From NCBI RefSeq assembly GCF_024814355.1, contig NZ_JANUXV010000001.1, forward strand, positions 124,001 to 188,000: a stretch of DNA of 64,000 nucleotides. Direction: 5' to 3'. Within the stretch, counting starts at the first letter, position 1. Every line of letters begins with the position of its first letter. The notes under the pieces were generated by a model. That model saw only the letters and a program-made list of their open reading frames with translations. It did no database searches and was not told the DNA's origin. Source of the stretch: Gleimia sp. 6138-11-ORH1 (GTDB taxonomy: Bacteria > Actinomycetota > Actinomycetes > Actinomycetales > Actinomycetaceae). Positions 9,542-19,572 of the stretch are shown here, in pieces. A program made the translations under genes and the position numbers.

Positions 9542-9673
9542 TTCTTCTCTTTTCCTTTTGTCTATCAACCTAATTTTAGTTGATTTTCTGGAGTTTTCTA
9601 AAGTAAAACTCGAAAAGAAAGCGAGTCCATAGCAGATAGTGACAAAACTCTACCTTAAAAGCAGGGAAAATAG

Positions 9674-9898
9674 TTACCCGACAGTGAAACCAACCGGGCG
9701 TGGTTTTTCTTCAGTCACCAGCACATAACCCAGCGCAGCAGCCGGAATAATAACTACATTCCCGCTAGTTTCTTGCAGACGCACCGGAGTTTTCTCACTG
9801 AGTGCTGTCTCAACTAAAGAATGCAGTTCTTCTACATTTAAGTCTAAATCTAAACGCAATTCCCGAGTGCAACCTGCTACACCAATAGTTACCACCAT
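9674..9898 (-). CDS. DUF3107 small protein
   Basis: This 74-residue protein starts MVVTIGVAGCTRELRLDL and ends KPRPVGFTVG, matching the actinobacteria-restricted DUF3107 family (TB9.4 type in mycobacteria). An AAGGAGAAA ribosome site precedes its ATG. The function is unknown. It lies between the DEAD-box helicase and adnA, the same order as in many actinobacteria. Confidence 0.88.
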   Translation of the reverse strand: MVVTIGVAGCTRELRLDLDLNVEELHSLVETALSEKTPVRLQETSGNVVIIPAAALGYVLVTEEKPRPVGFTVG

Positions 9899-10117
9899 GA
9901 TTTCTCCTTAAACGTAAAATGAAATACAACTTCCCTTAAGTGTAGGTGATTTAAAAGAAAAGTTGTTAAGTAAAAAATAATGTCAGCTCTCTGTGTTTTA
10001 CTAAAGACAGCTTAAAATAAGGTTAGTAACAGTCAAAAACCCAGATCAGGTAACCTGAGATGGCTAAAACATAAAGTTACAAGTCCAAACATTTCTAAAC
10101 TGATTTCGAGGGATCAC

Positions 10118-13100
10118 ATGGAATACCGCTTAAACTTTCACGCAGGAAAGTTAGCACTGCCCGCCCTCGATAAATTGCAAACTGAAATTTGCGGAACTAT
10201 CCTAGCCCCGGAAAATCTGTATCCTCTAAAACCGCACCATGCGCTACTTTACGGCCGCCCCGGATCCGGGCGCACTACCATCGCGATTTCGATTGCGCGG
10301 GAACTCTTTAACGCCACCGGAAAAGAAATTATTTTCCTAGTCCCTGACCGGCTCAGAGCTGACCGGCTGCAAAGCACAGTTGAAGCCGCCTTGCCTACCT
10401 TGGTGCGCCCTGTCAGAACCCCCACTGCGTTAGCGTACCGGTATCTAAATAGCTGGTACGTAGAACGCGTGGAACCACTAATGCCACCCCAGCTTTTAAC
10501 CGGCGCTAGAGAAGATAAAGAACTGGCTGAACTGATAGAAAAAACGCCGTTAGCCTGGCCAGCAGAAATTCCGCAAGCACTGCGTGAATCCAGTATTTTT
10601 AGAATGGAGATTAGAAATCTATTCGAACGAGCCAGAGAAATGGGAGTGTCAGGGAAAGAATTAATTTCCCTAGGGCGCCGCTATCAAGTCCCCATTTGGG
10701 AAAGCAGCGGAGAGCTATTAACGCACTGGGAAAAACTTCCATTTAACACACCCACCGCGGCAGAACCAGCCTACCTATCGGCGGCACGGCTACAAGAAGA
10801 AGCCGCAAAAATAGTGAAAGACTGGGAAGAAACAAAAGAAAAAGCCAAAGTAGAGGCGCTCTTCACGCCACCTTACGCTGTGATTGTCGATGATTTACAA
10901 GATTGCACCCTGGCTACCTTACGGTTCCTCCAAGCTCTAGCCGCTAAAGGAACGCGGATAATTGCGACGGCTAACCCAGATATTGCGGTAGCTACCTACC
11001 GCGGGGGAGAACCGCACTTAGATGGTCGTCTAAAAGAAGCACTGCAACCGCAGGTATTCCATTTGGGACCCGCTTACCGAGGAAATCAACGTAATACGCA
11101 ACTAGTTGATTTACTGGCAGAAAAACTCACTGTCTCTGGAGGGGTAGAACGTAGAAAATACGGGGCAATAGATCCAAATGAAGATTATAGTCGCCTAAAA
11201 ACCGCGGCGTTTAGCTCTACACATCAAGAAAATGCCGCCATCATTAAAACTATTAACCACCACTATTTAAGGCACGAAACTCCGCTAACAGATATTGCGG
11301 TGATTGTACGAAACTCAGCTGACGTTGAACGCATCCGACAAGCACTGGTCAGAGCCGGATTAGCAGTTTCTGTGAACTCGCGGGCAATTGCCTATGCGCA
11401 AGAACCCCTCACGGCGATGCTACTACGTTTACTAAGTAGCGAAAACACCGCAGAAAAAACTATAGAAACTCCAACTGGAGAAGAACTGCAAGTAGACCAG
11501 GAACTGCAACTGATTGAAGAGCTGGTTCGCTCTCCGCTGGTGCAGTTCGACCCTCTAAAGCTCCAACGAGTAACTGACCTGGTGGGACAGTTAGCGCAAA
11601 GGGAATTGAACCTAAAGGAATTATTCGCTTTAATCACTGAGCTAACTAGCACTAATTCTCCGGTAACTAGCACTAACTCTGCGGTAACCAGCACTAACTC
11701 TGCGCTCGCGGCAACTAACTCTGCGCTCACTGCAATTAACTCGCCGGATAAGTCAATCGAGTTTAAACGCGTTAAAGAAGCCCTCTTAGATTCTGATTAT
11801 GAACAAATCCGCAACCTAGTAGCCAAAGTAAATACCCTAGTTGCCTTAGGACGCAGTCTACGCGACGCGGAACCAACTATTGCCGTGTGGAAACTTTGGG
11901 AAGCAACTGAGCTGGAAGAAAAACTGGCAAAAATTGCGCTTTCAAACTCTCCGGAAGCAACTACCGCTGATGACAGATTAGACGCGGTAATCTCACTTTC
12001 GCGCACAGCCGATGTATGGCAACAACGAAATATTGGACAAAGTGCCCAAAGATTCGCAGACGAGTTTTTGTCGCAAAAACTACCTTCAGATAACCTCGCT
12101 GCCATTGCGCAAAGACCAGCTGGGGTGGAAATTCTTACGGTAATGCAAGCTGCAGGTAAACAGTGGCCGGTGGTAATCGTTGCCGGAGTGCAGGCAGACA
12201 AATGGCCCAATCTTGCCATACGTAATCGGCTTACCCGTGCCGGAGAAGTCACCTACCGAGTCAATCATCCTGAACTTACCGCTTTAAAACCAGCTGAACT
12301 TAACTGGCAGTTAAGAATCCAATCACGCATAGATGAACTACGCACTTTCATCTGCGCTATCTCGAGGACGCAAAAAGACCTTTACGTGTATGCCGTCAGC
12401 AATGAAGATGAAGTACCCTCAGTATTTTATGAAATGGTGACAGACTTTATTAACGAAGCAAAACCGGAAAAAACTCCCCTGCCACCCACCTCAGTAGCTG
12501 ACATTCCAGAAGCAGATCTGCGCTCTTTAGTCGCAAAACTACGGAGACTATCTGCAACCCTGCCCCTTAAAACCGAAAACGACAGTGAAGAACACACTCA
12601 GCTAACCCTAGTGGCAGAACGCCTTTTAGCCTTTTTAGCCCAGCAGGGAATCCGGGTAGCTAACCCACTGAACTGGACGGGAATCGAATTGGAAAAAATC
12701 GAAAATCAGCAGATTTTTCCAACAGGTAAACCTGTCCTATCGCCCTCCGCAATTGAAAGCCTGCTGAAATGCCCAGCGCAATGGTTCCTATCTAGGCACG
12801 GTGGGACAAGTAAAACTAAAGGAGCTGCCAGTTTAGGAAACCTGGTCCACGCCATCGCAGAAAAATACCCGCAGGGCAGTGCCGAAGAACTCTTAACTGA
12901 GTTAGAAAATATCTGGGATGACGCAGAATACAACCGCGGGACAGAACTGGGCAGACGCGCTTTTGAAGACACAAAGGAAAAAATAGTTAAACTAGCCGGA
13001 TATTTTGACACACTGGGATCAGTCAAAGTAGAAGTTGAAAAACCAGTGAAAGTTGATGTTGGCCCAGCCATAATCGTTGGTTTCATTGACCGTTTAGAAC

Positions 13101-13465
13101 ACTTACCTGACGGAGTAATCATTTCAGATATTAAAACCGGTCTGGTACCTTCGGCTAGACAAATGGATAAACATAAGCAGTTAGCTTTCTACCAGTATGC
13201 GCTAATGAAAAGCGGAGCAAATGTTATCGGCGCACGCCTGATCGCCCTGAAAGAAAAACAACCAAATAGATACGTGCAAACTAGGATCATGGGGGAAACG
13301 GACGCCGCAACGGAACTTTTAGAAAATACCGAAGCTGATTTAGCAGAAGCTGTGAAGCGTGCTAAAGGCCCCTTCTATGAACCGATTGCCGGCCCCCACT
13401 GTGACTACTGCGAAGTAAAAGCTTCCTGCCCCCTGCTGGATGAAGGATTGAGGACAATCGAATGA
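10118..13465 (+). CDS. adnA: AdnA-type helicase-nuclease subunit
   Basis: This 1115-residue subunit would resect double-strand breaks with AdnB. A UvrD-like motor with a divergent Walker A (YGRPGSGRTT) is followed by a C-terminal PD-(D/E)XK nuclease domain. The nuclease shows the IISDIKTG core. Four cysteines suit an iron-sulfur staple: one in LLKCPAQWFL and three in CDYCEVKASC. Residues about 510-542 hold a 7-residue repeat (TSTNSAV type) not expected in the family. The stop overlaps the adnB start (ATGA). Confidence 0.9.
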   Translation: MEYRLNFHAGKLALPALDKLQTEICGTILAPENLYPLKPHHALLYGRPGSGRTTIAISIARELFNATGKEIIFLVPDRLRADRLQSTVEAALPTLVRPVRTPTALAYRYLNSWYVERVEPLMPPQLLTGAREDKELAELIEKTPLAWPAEIPQALRESSIFRMEIRNLFERAREMGVSGKELISLGRRYQVPIWESSGELLTHWEKLPFNTPTAAEPAYLSAARLQEEAAKIVKDWEETKEKAKVEALFTPPYAVIVDDLQDCTLATLRFLQALAAKGTRIIATANPDIAVATYRGGEPHLDGRLKEALQPQVFHLGPAYRGNQRNTQLVDLLAEKLTVSGGVERRKYGAIDPNEDYSRLKTAAFSSTHQENAAIIKTINHHYLRHETPLTDIAVIVRNSADVERIRQALVRAGLAVSVNSRAIAYAQEPLTAMLLRLLSSENTAEKTIETPTGEELQVDQELQLIEELVRSPLVQFDPLKLQRVTDLVGQLAQRELNLKELFALITELTSTNSPVTSTNSAVTSTNSALAATNSALTAINSPDKSIEFKRVKEALLDSDYEQIRNLVAKVNTLVALGRSLRDAEPTIAVWKLWEATELEEKLAKIALSNSPEATTADDRLDAVISLSRTADVWQQRNIGQSAQRFADEFLSQKLPSDNLAAIAQRPAGVEILTVMQAAGKQWPVVIVAGVQADKWPNLAIRNRLTRAGEVTYRVNHPELTALKPAELNWQLRIQSRIDELRTFICAISRTQKDLYVYAVSNEDEVPSVFYEMVTDFINEAKPEKTPLPPTSVADIPEADLRSLVAKLRRLSATLPLKTENDSEEHTQLTLVAERLLAFLAQQGIRVANPLNWTGIELEKIENQQIFPTGKPVLSPSAIESLLKCPAQWFLSRHGGTSKTKGAASLGNLVHAIAEKYPQGSAEELLTELENIWDDAEYNRGTELGRRAFEDTKEKIVKLAGYFDTLGSVKVEVEKPVKVDVGPAIIVGFIDRLEHLPDGVIISDIKTGLVPSARQMDKHKQLAFYQYALMKSGANVIGARLIALKEKQPNRYVQTRIMGETDAATELLENTEADLAEAVKRAKGPFYEPIAGPHCDYCEVKASCPLLDEGLRTIE
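11645..11743 (+). repeat. 21-bp in-frame tandem repeat within adnA
   Basis: Nearly five units of about 21 bp encode T-S-T-N-S-x-V/L heptads (TSTNSPV, TSTNSAV, TSTNSAL, AATNSAL, TAINS). The period is a multiple of three, so copy-number change would keep the frame. It probably forms a flexible linker. Confidence 0.85.
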
Positions 13466-16400
13466 GCCCAGAAAAAACCCCAGCAATAACCGCGAAACTA
13501 CTGGCAGAATCTAGCGAACCACGCGGCACTAAAATCAATTACCCTACAGCAGAACAAACCCAAGTAATTGAAGGAAAACCCGTACCAACTCTGGTTATAG
13601 CCGGAGCTGGCTCAGGGAAAACAGAAACGATGTCCCAAAGAGTCCTCTATTTGATTACCAAATATGGGATTAAACCCGAAAGAATCCTGGGACTTACCTT
13701 TACCCGCAAAGCTGCCGGAGAATTTTCCTCACGCTTACGTAAACGAATCGGCTTTTTAGGTCAAAGTGGGCTATTAGCAGAAGCAGCTAACGACCCTTGG
13801 TTTGCAGCTTCAGTAAATGTCTCCACCTACGACTCATTCGCAGGAAATATAGTAAAAGAATACGGGGTACTTTTAGGGCTTGACCCCAATATCAGACTGA
13901 TTACCGCGGCAGCTAGCTGGCAACTGATTGATAATATCCTCATCACATATCAAAAAAAGCTACCCAAAAACCAAGTTGAAGAAATCCGTAAAGCAACTTT
14001 AGCTTTAGCGAATGAACTTACCAGCCACGGAGTTACAACTAAAGAGCTTCAAGAATTCATTCAAGAAACCACTACCTATTTGCTTAACGTACCCCTAGCT
14101 CCACGTAAGCGCACTCTCCCGAAAACAGTTATTTCAGCGGCAGAAAAATTAGCTGAAATGGAACTACTCCTGCCGGTGATTGAAAAATTTAACCAGTACA
14201 AAGAAGCGGAACAGCTATTAGACTTCGCCGATCAAATGGCCTTAGCTTTAAAACTGGTACGCGAATACCCTCATGTGGTGGACAGTATCCGCGCAGAGTA
14301 CGACGCAGTTTTACTAGACGAGTTCCAAGACACTTCAGTTGCACAAATGGAACTACTCTCTCGTCTCTTTAAAGACTTATCTGTCACCGCCGTAGGCGAC
14401 CCAAACCAAGCAATCTACGGTTGGCGCGGCGCCTCCGCCGCCTCCCTAGACTTGTTTTTACCCATGTTCGCTGAAAAGACTACCGGAGAAACCCTTTTCC
14501 TCTCTACAGCATGGCGTAACCAACCAAAAATTCTTGAAGCCGCTAACCTAATAGCCGCACCACTGGCCGAAAAAACCTATCCCGGAGTAGACGTACTCAC
14601 TTTACAACCAGCACCACAGCAAAAACCAAGAAGTGGGGAAGTAACATACCTATACCCACACACCAATCTTGAAGAATATGATTTCGTGGCCCAGCAGGTG
14701 AAAAACTGGAAACTTACCTACACCGACCAAAAAACTGGTAAGAACCTTGAAACCTACGCGATTTTAGTGCGCACCAGAGCACATTTTCTCCCCCTAATTG
14801 AAGCATTAGAACGCTATGGTTTAGAAGCTGCCGTAGTCGGTTTAGGCGGGTTAGTCACCCAACCGGCAGTTACCGACCTACGAGCAATTCTCACTGCCTG
14901 CGTAAATCCCTTAGATGGCCCTGCCGTAATGCGACTGATTACTAACCTGGACTTACCAGCCAGAGACCTAAAACTCCTGTATGCGTGGGCGCGCCACCGC
15001 GCTAAAGAACGCAGTCAAGACAGCTCAGACCGCAGTGAGTTTTTATTAGACGCAGTTGATATTCCCCCGCAGGTGGGGTGGAGTAATGACACAGGAGAAG
15101 GATTTTCACAGCGTTCACACCAGCAAATAAACCTACTGCGGATGCGTTTAGAAACTATCCGAGCCACTTTGGACCAACAAATCCCCTACGTGATTGCAAA
15201 AGCTATCCGCGTCTTTGACTTAGATATTGAAGTTGCCGCAGACCCTTACGTGAACTTAGCAAATAATGCGTTAGACGCATTCTTAGAAGTAGCTAATGAC
15301 TACGCAAGCCAAACAGAATATGCGCGCTTAGACGGTTTTCTTGACTGGATTAACACCACAATAGAAGCTGAACAAGGCTTAAAAGCCCCCGCGGTGGAAG
15401 TAGACCCAAGCGTCATCCAAATCATGACTGTCCACCAGGCGAAAGGCTTAGAGTGGGATCGCGTTGCTGTAGTGGGGCTTACCGAAGGTTCCTTCCCCTC
15501 CTACACCGGAGCCCACTATATTCGCACCGACGGGAAAGCAAGTTTAGGGCCGGAATTTACTTTTGAAAACCGCCCGCAAAAAGAGTGGGTAGGCAACTAT
15601 TCGCAACTACCGCACCCACTGCGTTTAGACTATAAATTCCCCACAGGCGAACCTATCTTGCCCGCTTTTATTGAACTTAACGGAGATGACAGTGAATCTC
15701 TAGAAGAAGAGTTAGAAGCCTACTTTATGCGCTTAGCTTCCTACCAAGAAAAAGAAGAACGCCGCCTAGCCTACGTGGCATTCACCCGCCCCAAAAAAGA
15801 ACTGCTCCTCTCAGGAGCGTGGTACACCTGGGGAAAGAAAAGTATTCAAAAACCCTCCCGTTACCTCAGAGAAATCATTAACAGCGGCATAGCAAAACCC
15901 GCAGAGGAAACTCCCTTAGTTGAAGCCATTGAAATCCTAAAAACTCAAATGCAGAATTTACCAGACGCCCTCGGGGAAGAAAAACTGCCAACAATTGGCT
16001 TAGAAAATGAAAAAATAGTATGGGACGAACCCTGCTTGGAAATTGACGACTTTAACTTTATCAATCAAGAAGTACAGTTCCCCCGTCGCCCAGGAAACTC
16101 ACGCACCTTAGTAAACGAAAGTGCGAAACGGGTAAATCAACTAATCCTCACCCAAAGCGAAAACCCGGTAGAAACAGCTCCCGAACTGGAATATGACCAG
16201 GCAAACCAAGCACAAAGCGAATTAGTCCACTCAGTGCAGCGCGCTTTCGCACAATACCAACGCCAACTGGCCAACCAAGTTATTGAAGTGACGGTAAATA
16301 AACTCTCGGCAACTTCAGCAGCGACACTTCTATTAGATCCCAAAGCATACGCCCTGCAACTAAGGCGCCCCCTCCCGCAAGCTCCCAGCCAAGCCGCCCT

Positions 16401-16989
16401 AATGGGAACGATTTTCCACAAATGGGCGCAAACCTGGTGTCAAAAAGCAGCCGAAGAACCAATGCTATTTGAACCAACGCAAGCCGAAAGTGCCCAAACA
16501 AGCAATGAAACAGAAATCAGTATTCTGCTTGAAAGCCTCACTGAAAAACAAAGAAAACAGCTAGAAGTATTTCAAAAACGAGCAAAAGAGATCTTCACCC
16601 CAGAACTTCCCACCGTAGTGGGACTGGAAGTGCCATTCTCATTCCAACAAAAAGACGTAACTATCCGCGGACAGATAGACGTGCTGACACAAACTGAGGG
16701 GAAGTGGAAAGTCATTGACTGGAAAACTGGGCACCCAGTTACCCCAGAAAAAAGTCGGCAAAATATCGCACAATTGTCCGGCTACTTAGGACAGTTAATG
16801 CTCTACCGCAAAGCTATTGCCCAACAAAAACAAGTCCCAGAAAGTGAAGTCAAGGCAGAACTAATCTTCTTAGGCGGAAGCGATACATACTCTGCGAAAC
16901 AAAGGCGAGTAAGTTTGGAAATGCTACAGGAAATACTTCCCGAAGTTGATATAGAAACTTTACTTGCGGGCCTTTCACAGAACCAATAG
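13462..16989 (+). CDS. adnB: AdnB-type helicase-nuclease subunit
   Basis: This 1175-residue partner of AdnA is an SF1 helicase with canonical motifs: Walker A AGAGSGKTE, TFTRKAA, motif II LLDEFQDTS, motif III GDPNQAIYGWRG, motif V TVHQAKGLEWD and motif VI VAFTRPKKEL. A RecB-type nuclease domain is C-terminal (GTIFHKW, then GQIDVL and VIDWKTG). It has the intact Walker site that AdnA lacks, so it is the likely main motor. The ATG overlaps the adnA stop by 4 bp. Confidence 0.93.
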   Translation: MSPEKTPAITAKLLAESSEPRGTKINYPTAEQTQVIEGKPVPTLVIAGAGSGKTETMSQRVLYLITKYGIKPERILGLTFTRKAAGEFSSRLRKRIGFLGQSGLLAEAANDPWFAASVNVSTYDSFAGNIVKEYGVLLGLDPNIRLITAAASWQLIDNILITYQKKLPKNQVEEIRKATLALANELTSHGVTTKELQEFIQETTTYLLNVPLAPRKRTLPKTVISAAEKLAEMELLLPVIEKFNQYKEAEQLLDFADQMALALKLVREYPHVVDSIRAEYDAVLLDEFQDTSVAQMELLSRLFKDLSVTAVGDPNQAIYGWRGASAASLDLFLPMFAEKTTGETLFLSTAWRNQPKILEAANLIAAPLAEKTYPGVDVLTLQPAPQQKPRSGEVTYLYPHTNLEEYDFVAQQVKNWKLTYTDQKTGKNLETYAILVRTRAHFLPLIEALERYGLEAAVVGLGGLVTQPAVTDLRAILTACVNPLDGPAVMRLITNLDLPARDLKLLYAWARHRAKERSQDSSDRSEFLLDAVDIPPQVGWSNDTGEGFSQRSHQQINLLRMRLETIRATLDQQIPYVIAKAIRVFDLDIEVAADPYVNLANNALDAFLEVANDYASQTEYARLDGFLDWINTTIEAEQGLKAPAVEVDPSVIQIMTVHQAKGLEWDRVAVVGLTEGSFPSYTGAHYIRTDGKASLGPEFTFENRPQKEWVGNYSQLPHPLRLDYKFPTGEPILPAFIELNGDDSESLEEELEAYFMRLASYQEKEERRLAYVAFTRPKKELLLSGAWYTWGKKSIQKPSRYLREIINSGIAKPAEETPLVEAIEILKTQMQNLPDALGEEKLPTIGLENEKIVWDEPCLEIDDFNFINQEVQFPRRPGNSRTLVNESAKRVNQLILTQSENPVETAPELEYDQANQAQSELVHSVQRAFAQYQRQLANQVIEVTVNKLSATSAATLLLDPKAYALQLRRPLPQAPSQAALMGTIFHKWAQTWCQKAAEEPMLFEPTQAESAQTSNETEISILLESLTEKQRKQLEVFQKRAKEIFTPELPTVVGLEVPFSFQQKDVTIRGQIDVLTQTEGKWKVIDWKTGHPVTPEKSRQNIAQLSGYLGQLMLYRKAIAQQKQVPESEVKAELIFLGGSDTYSAKQRRVSLEMLQEILPEVDIETLLAGLSQNQ

Positions 16990-17069
16990 GAAATTTCCAC
17001 CGCAAAAGTAAAACCGGTATAGGCAGCTTAGAGGCGTAGCTACTGGATTAGCTTGAACCCTACTTAGGC

Positions 17070-18191
17070 TTAACGGGAGCTATCTGCTTCAGTTTCAGGG
17101 GCAGACCATTCTTCTTGGACTACTAACGGAGTTAAAACTACTGTTTCTGCTTCCGATTTTGCCGGATCAAGGAAAGCAGTATCCGCCTGATTTTGGCTGG
17201 CAGTCACAGCAGCAGCTACTTCAAGTAAGCTAACTTCATTTCTTTCAACTTCCGCGTGCTCAGGCAAAAGCGGTTCGTTACCAATCCGATCTGCTAACGT
17301 TTGAATCAGTGTCTTAGCATCAGCGATCACTTCACTGTCGTGATTGCGGATTCCTTGCAAAAGCCAACGTAATAAGTTGAACTCTGCATATAAGTATCCG
17401 CGGGTTACCAAATGAAGATCTACATGATCTTTACGTGCCTTCAGATAAGCAGCTAAGAACCTATCGATTAGGTCCTCATCTTCACCGGCCAGTAGGTTAG
17501 CTAAATCTTCAGCGGGATCTCCCAAACAAGCCGCAGAAAAATCTCGCATGGTAGTTACCGCACCTTTGACAGCTAAAAATGAATCAATATCCACGTTTCC
17601 GTGAATCGGAGTGGGAGTGAAGTTAAATAACGTGTCATCATCTAAAGCAGTTTCCCAGCGCCGGTAAAGGTTTGCTGGTAGCGGCCAAGCGCGGGAAGCC
17701 TCAATCAGCTGTGCGCGTAACAGTTCACGGCAATCTGCAGCAGAGTGGATGGGCAGGCCAGTACGTTCCATGATTTCAGCGGGTAATCTATGCAACGCAG
17801 CTAAAGTATTCCCGATTGAATGAGATAAAGTCGGGTAGTTATAAAGATCGTCAAACTCAAGCGGGGTGCCGGGAGCTTCAGCGTAGATGAAAAGAGGTAA
17901 GGTTTCATTTACCCGCGAGTGTGCCACTGGAACTGCGACGCTAAAGGGGATAAAACCTTTTTCGTGGGCGCGTTTAAGGAAACGTAATAGGGTAGTTTCA
18001 GCTTCTAGTTTGGCTCCTTCAGCTTCATTTAAAGGCGCAACGATTTCCCAGCGGTCACCGTTTGCGTCTACTACACCCTGTCGTATACTTACCCCGTCGT
18101 TGCTGCTGATTTCAGTTAAGCCAACAACGTTGAAGTTTGGAAATACAGCGGTGGCGTGAGCTACTAAAGTTAAAGGAGATAGGGCGTTCAT
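17070..18191 (-). CDS. Aminoglycoside-phosphotransferase-fold protein, probably a pseudokinase
   Basis: The 373-residue reading uses the ATG at 18191; a longer GTG start lies at 18239. The APH/choline-kinase fold is indicated by a C-lobe with RDFSAACLGDPAEDLANLL. The Brenner loop reads HGNVDIDS where active family members have HGDxxxxN, so both the catalytic Asp and the metal-binding Asn are replaced. Phosphotransfer is therefore doubtful. It is convergent with adnB, a common neighbourhood for this family in actinobacteria. The C-terminus is acidic. Confidence 0.75.
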   Translation of the reverse strand: MNALSPLTLVAHATAVFPNFNVVGLTEISSNDGVSIRQGVVDANGDRWEIVAPLNEAEGAKLEAETTLLRFLKRAHEKGFIPFSVAVPVAHSRVNETLPLFIYAEAPGTPLEFDDLYNYPTLSHSIGNTLAALHRLPAEIMERTGLPIHSAADCRELLRAQLIEASRAWPLPANLYRRWETALDDDTLFNFTPTPIHGNVDIDSFLAVKGAVTTMRDFSAACLGDPAEDLANLLAGEDEDLIDRFLAAYLKARKDHVDLHLVTRGYLYAEFNLLRWLLQGIRNHDSEVIADAKTLIQTLADRIGNEPLLPEHAEVERNEVSLLEVAAAVTASQNQADTAFLDPAKSEAETVVLTPLVVQEEWSAPETEADSSR

Positions 18192-18403
18192 AACTTCTAC
18201 CCTAAAGCAGTTTGCAAATTGACGGGGGACGGCACGCACTTAATCTTCTAAAATAGGGAATTTTCACGAATTGCTCCCCCTGGATTTTCAGTATTCATTC
18301 AGAATACTTTTATTAAAAAGTTATCCACAGGTATGTCAAACAGCTGTATTCACATATGTAAATAAGCTATGTTAAGCCTTATCAGCTTTCAACGGAGGGG
18401 GAT

Positions 18404-19567
18404 ATGGCAACAGCTGATGGAGTAAGACGGAATCGTTGGGTGCGAGCAAAAGTTGCTGAGATGGGGATAGACCCGATCTTAGAAAACGCTAAGTTGAAGC
18501 AACTGGTAAACCAATCTTTTATTGAATATCCGCTGGAAGATGCTGAGCAGCAAAGACTGCAGGTGACGCAGCTTCTGGCAGAAATTGGCGGGTACGGGGA
18601 ACTGCAGTTTTTCTTGAATGATCCGGCGGTAGAAGAGATTTACATTAACTCTCCAGCCAAGATTTTTATTGCAAAGAATGGCAAATCTGAGCTAACAAAT
18701 CTGATTATGACTGCTGAGGAAGTAAAGGATTTGGTAGAAAGAATGCTCTATCATTCTGGAAGGCGTTTAGATTTGTCGGTTCCTTTCGTAGACGCAACAC
18801 TGCCCGGAGGAGAGCGTTTACACGTGGTTATTCCACCGGTAGCGGGTAAAGAATGGTCTTTGAATATCCGCAAACATTTGAAGATTAATCACCGGTTAGC
18901 AGATTTGGTGCGGTTGCAAATGCTTCCCGAGGACGCTGCGCAAATGTTACAAAATGCTATGCACGCCGGTAAAACAGTGTTGGTTTCAGGAGCAACCCAA
19001 TCAGGTAAGACTACTTTTTTAAGAGCTTTAGCGCATGAAATCCCCGCTAAAGAAAGAGTTTTAACCTGTGAGGAAGTTTTTGAGTTAAATCTTAGTAATC
19101 ATGATTGTGTAGCGCTGCAAACTCGTAACGCAAATATCGAAGGAGTCGGGGCAGTAACTTTAAGGGACCTGGTTAGAGAATGTATGCGGATGCGTCCAGA
19201 GAGAATAATCGTTGGTGAGGTTCGCGGGGCAGAGTCTTTAGATATGCTCTTGGCATTAAACGCAGGAGTTCCCGGAATGTCTACGATTCACGCAAATAGT
19301 GCGACTGAGGCGCTGCGTAAACTCACCATGCTGCCTTTATTGGCAAGCGAAAACGTTTCTTTACAGTTCGTAGTCCCAACTGTAGCAACTTGTGTGGACC
19401 TGGTTGTTCACTTGAAGAAGGAAGCCAATGGGTTCAGATACGTGCAGGAGATAAGTCAGGTTAGTGGGAGATTTGAAAACGGTAATGTTGAGCTGATCCC
19501 CCTGTGGCGTTGGGAAGCAGGGGCGCTTTGCTCTACCGGTTTAGTCTACGAAAGCCAGGTGGGGTAG
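18404..19567 (+). CDS. tadA: Tad/Flp pilus secretion ATPase (CpaF/TadA)
   Basis: This 387-residue type II/IV secretion ATPase shows Walker A SGATQSGKTT, an Asp box with MRPERIIVGEVRG, and a His box in MSTIHANS. It would power assembly of Flp-type pili or a related secretion complex from the cytoplasmic face. The start is set by a GGAGGGGGAT ribosome site. It is the first gene of a tad operon (tadA-B-C, pilin-like, TadE-like genes) transcribed away from the phosphotransferase gene. A TadZ homologue is not seen. Confidence 0.92.
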   Translation: MATADGVRRNRWVRAKVAEMGIDPILENAKLKQLVNQSFIEYPLEDAEQQRLQVTQLLAEIGGYGELQFFLNDPAVEEIYINSPAKIFIAKNGKSELTNLIMTAEEVKDLVERMLYHSGRRLDLSVPFVDATLPGGERLHVVIPPVAGKEWSLNIRKHLKINHRLADLVRLQMLPEDAAQMLQNAMHAGKTVLVSGATQSGKTTFLRALAHEIPAKERVLTCEEVFELNLSNHDCVALQTRNANIEGVGAVTLRDLVRECMRMRPERIIVGEVRGAESLDMLLALNAGVPGMSTIHANSATEALRKLTMLPLLASENVSLQFVVPTVATCVDLVVHLKKEANGFRYVQEISQVSGRFENGNVELIPLWRWEAGALCSTGLVYESQVG

Positions 19568-19572
19568 GCAGA

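Noticed and set aside
18321-18329. DnaA box ttatccaca, possible origin
   Set aside because: Only one clear copy is present and there is no dnaA/dnaN context. A 9-mer can occur by chance in a promoter region.
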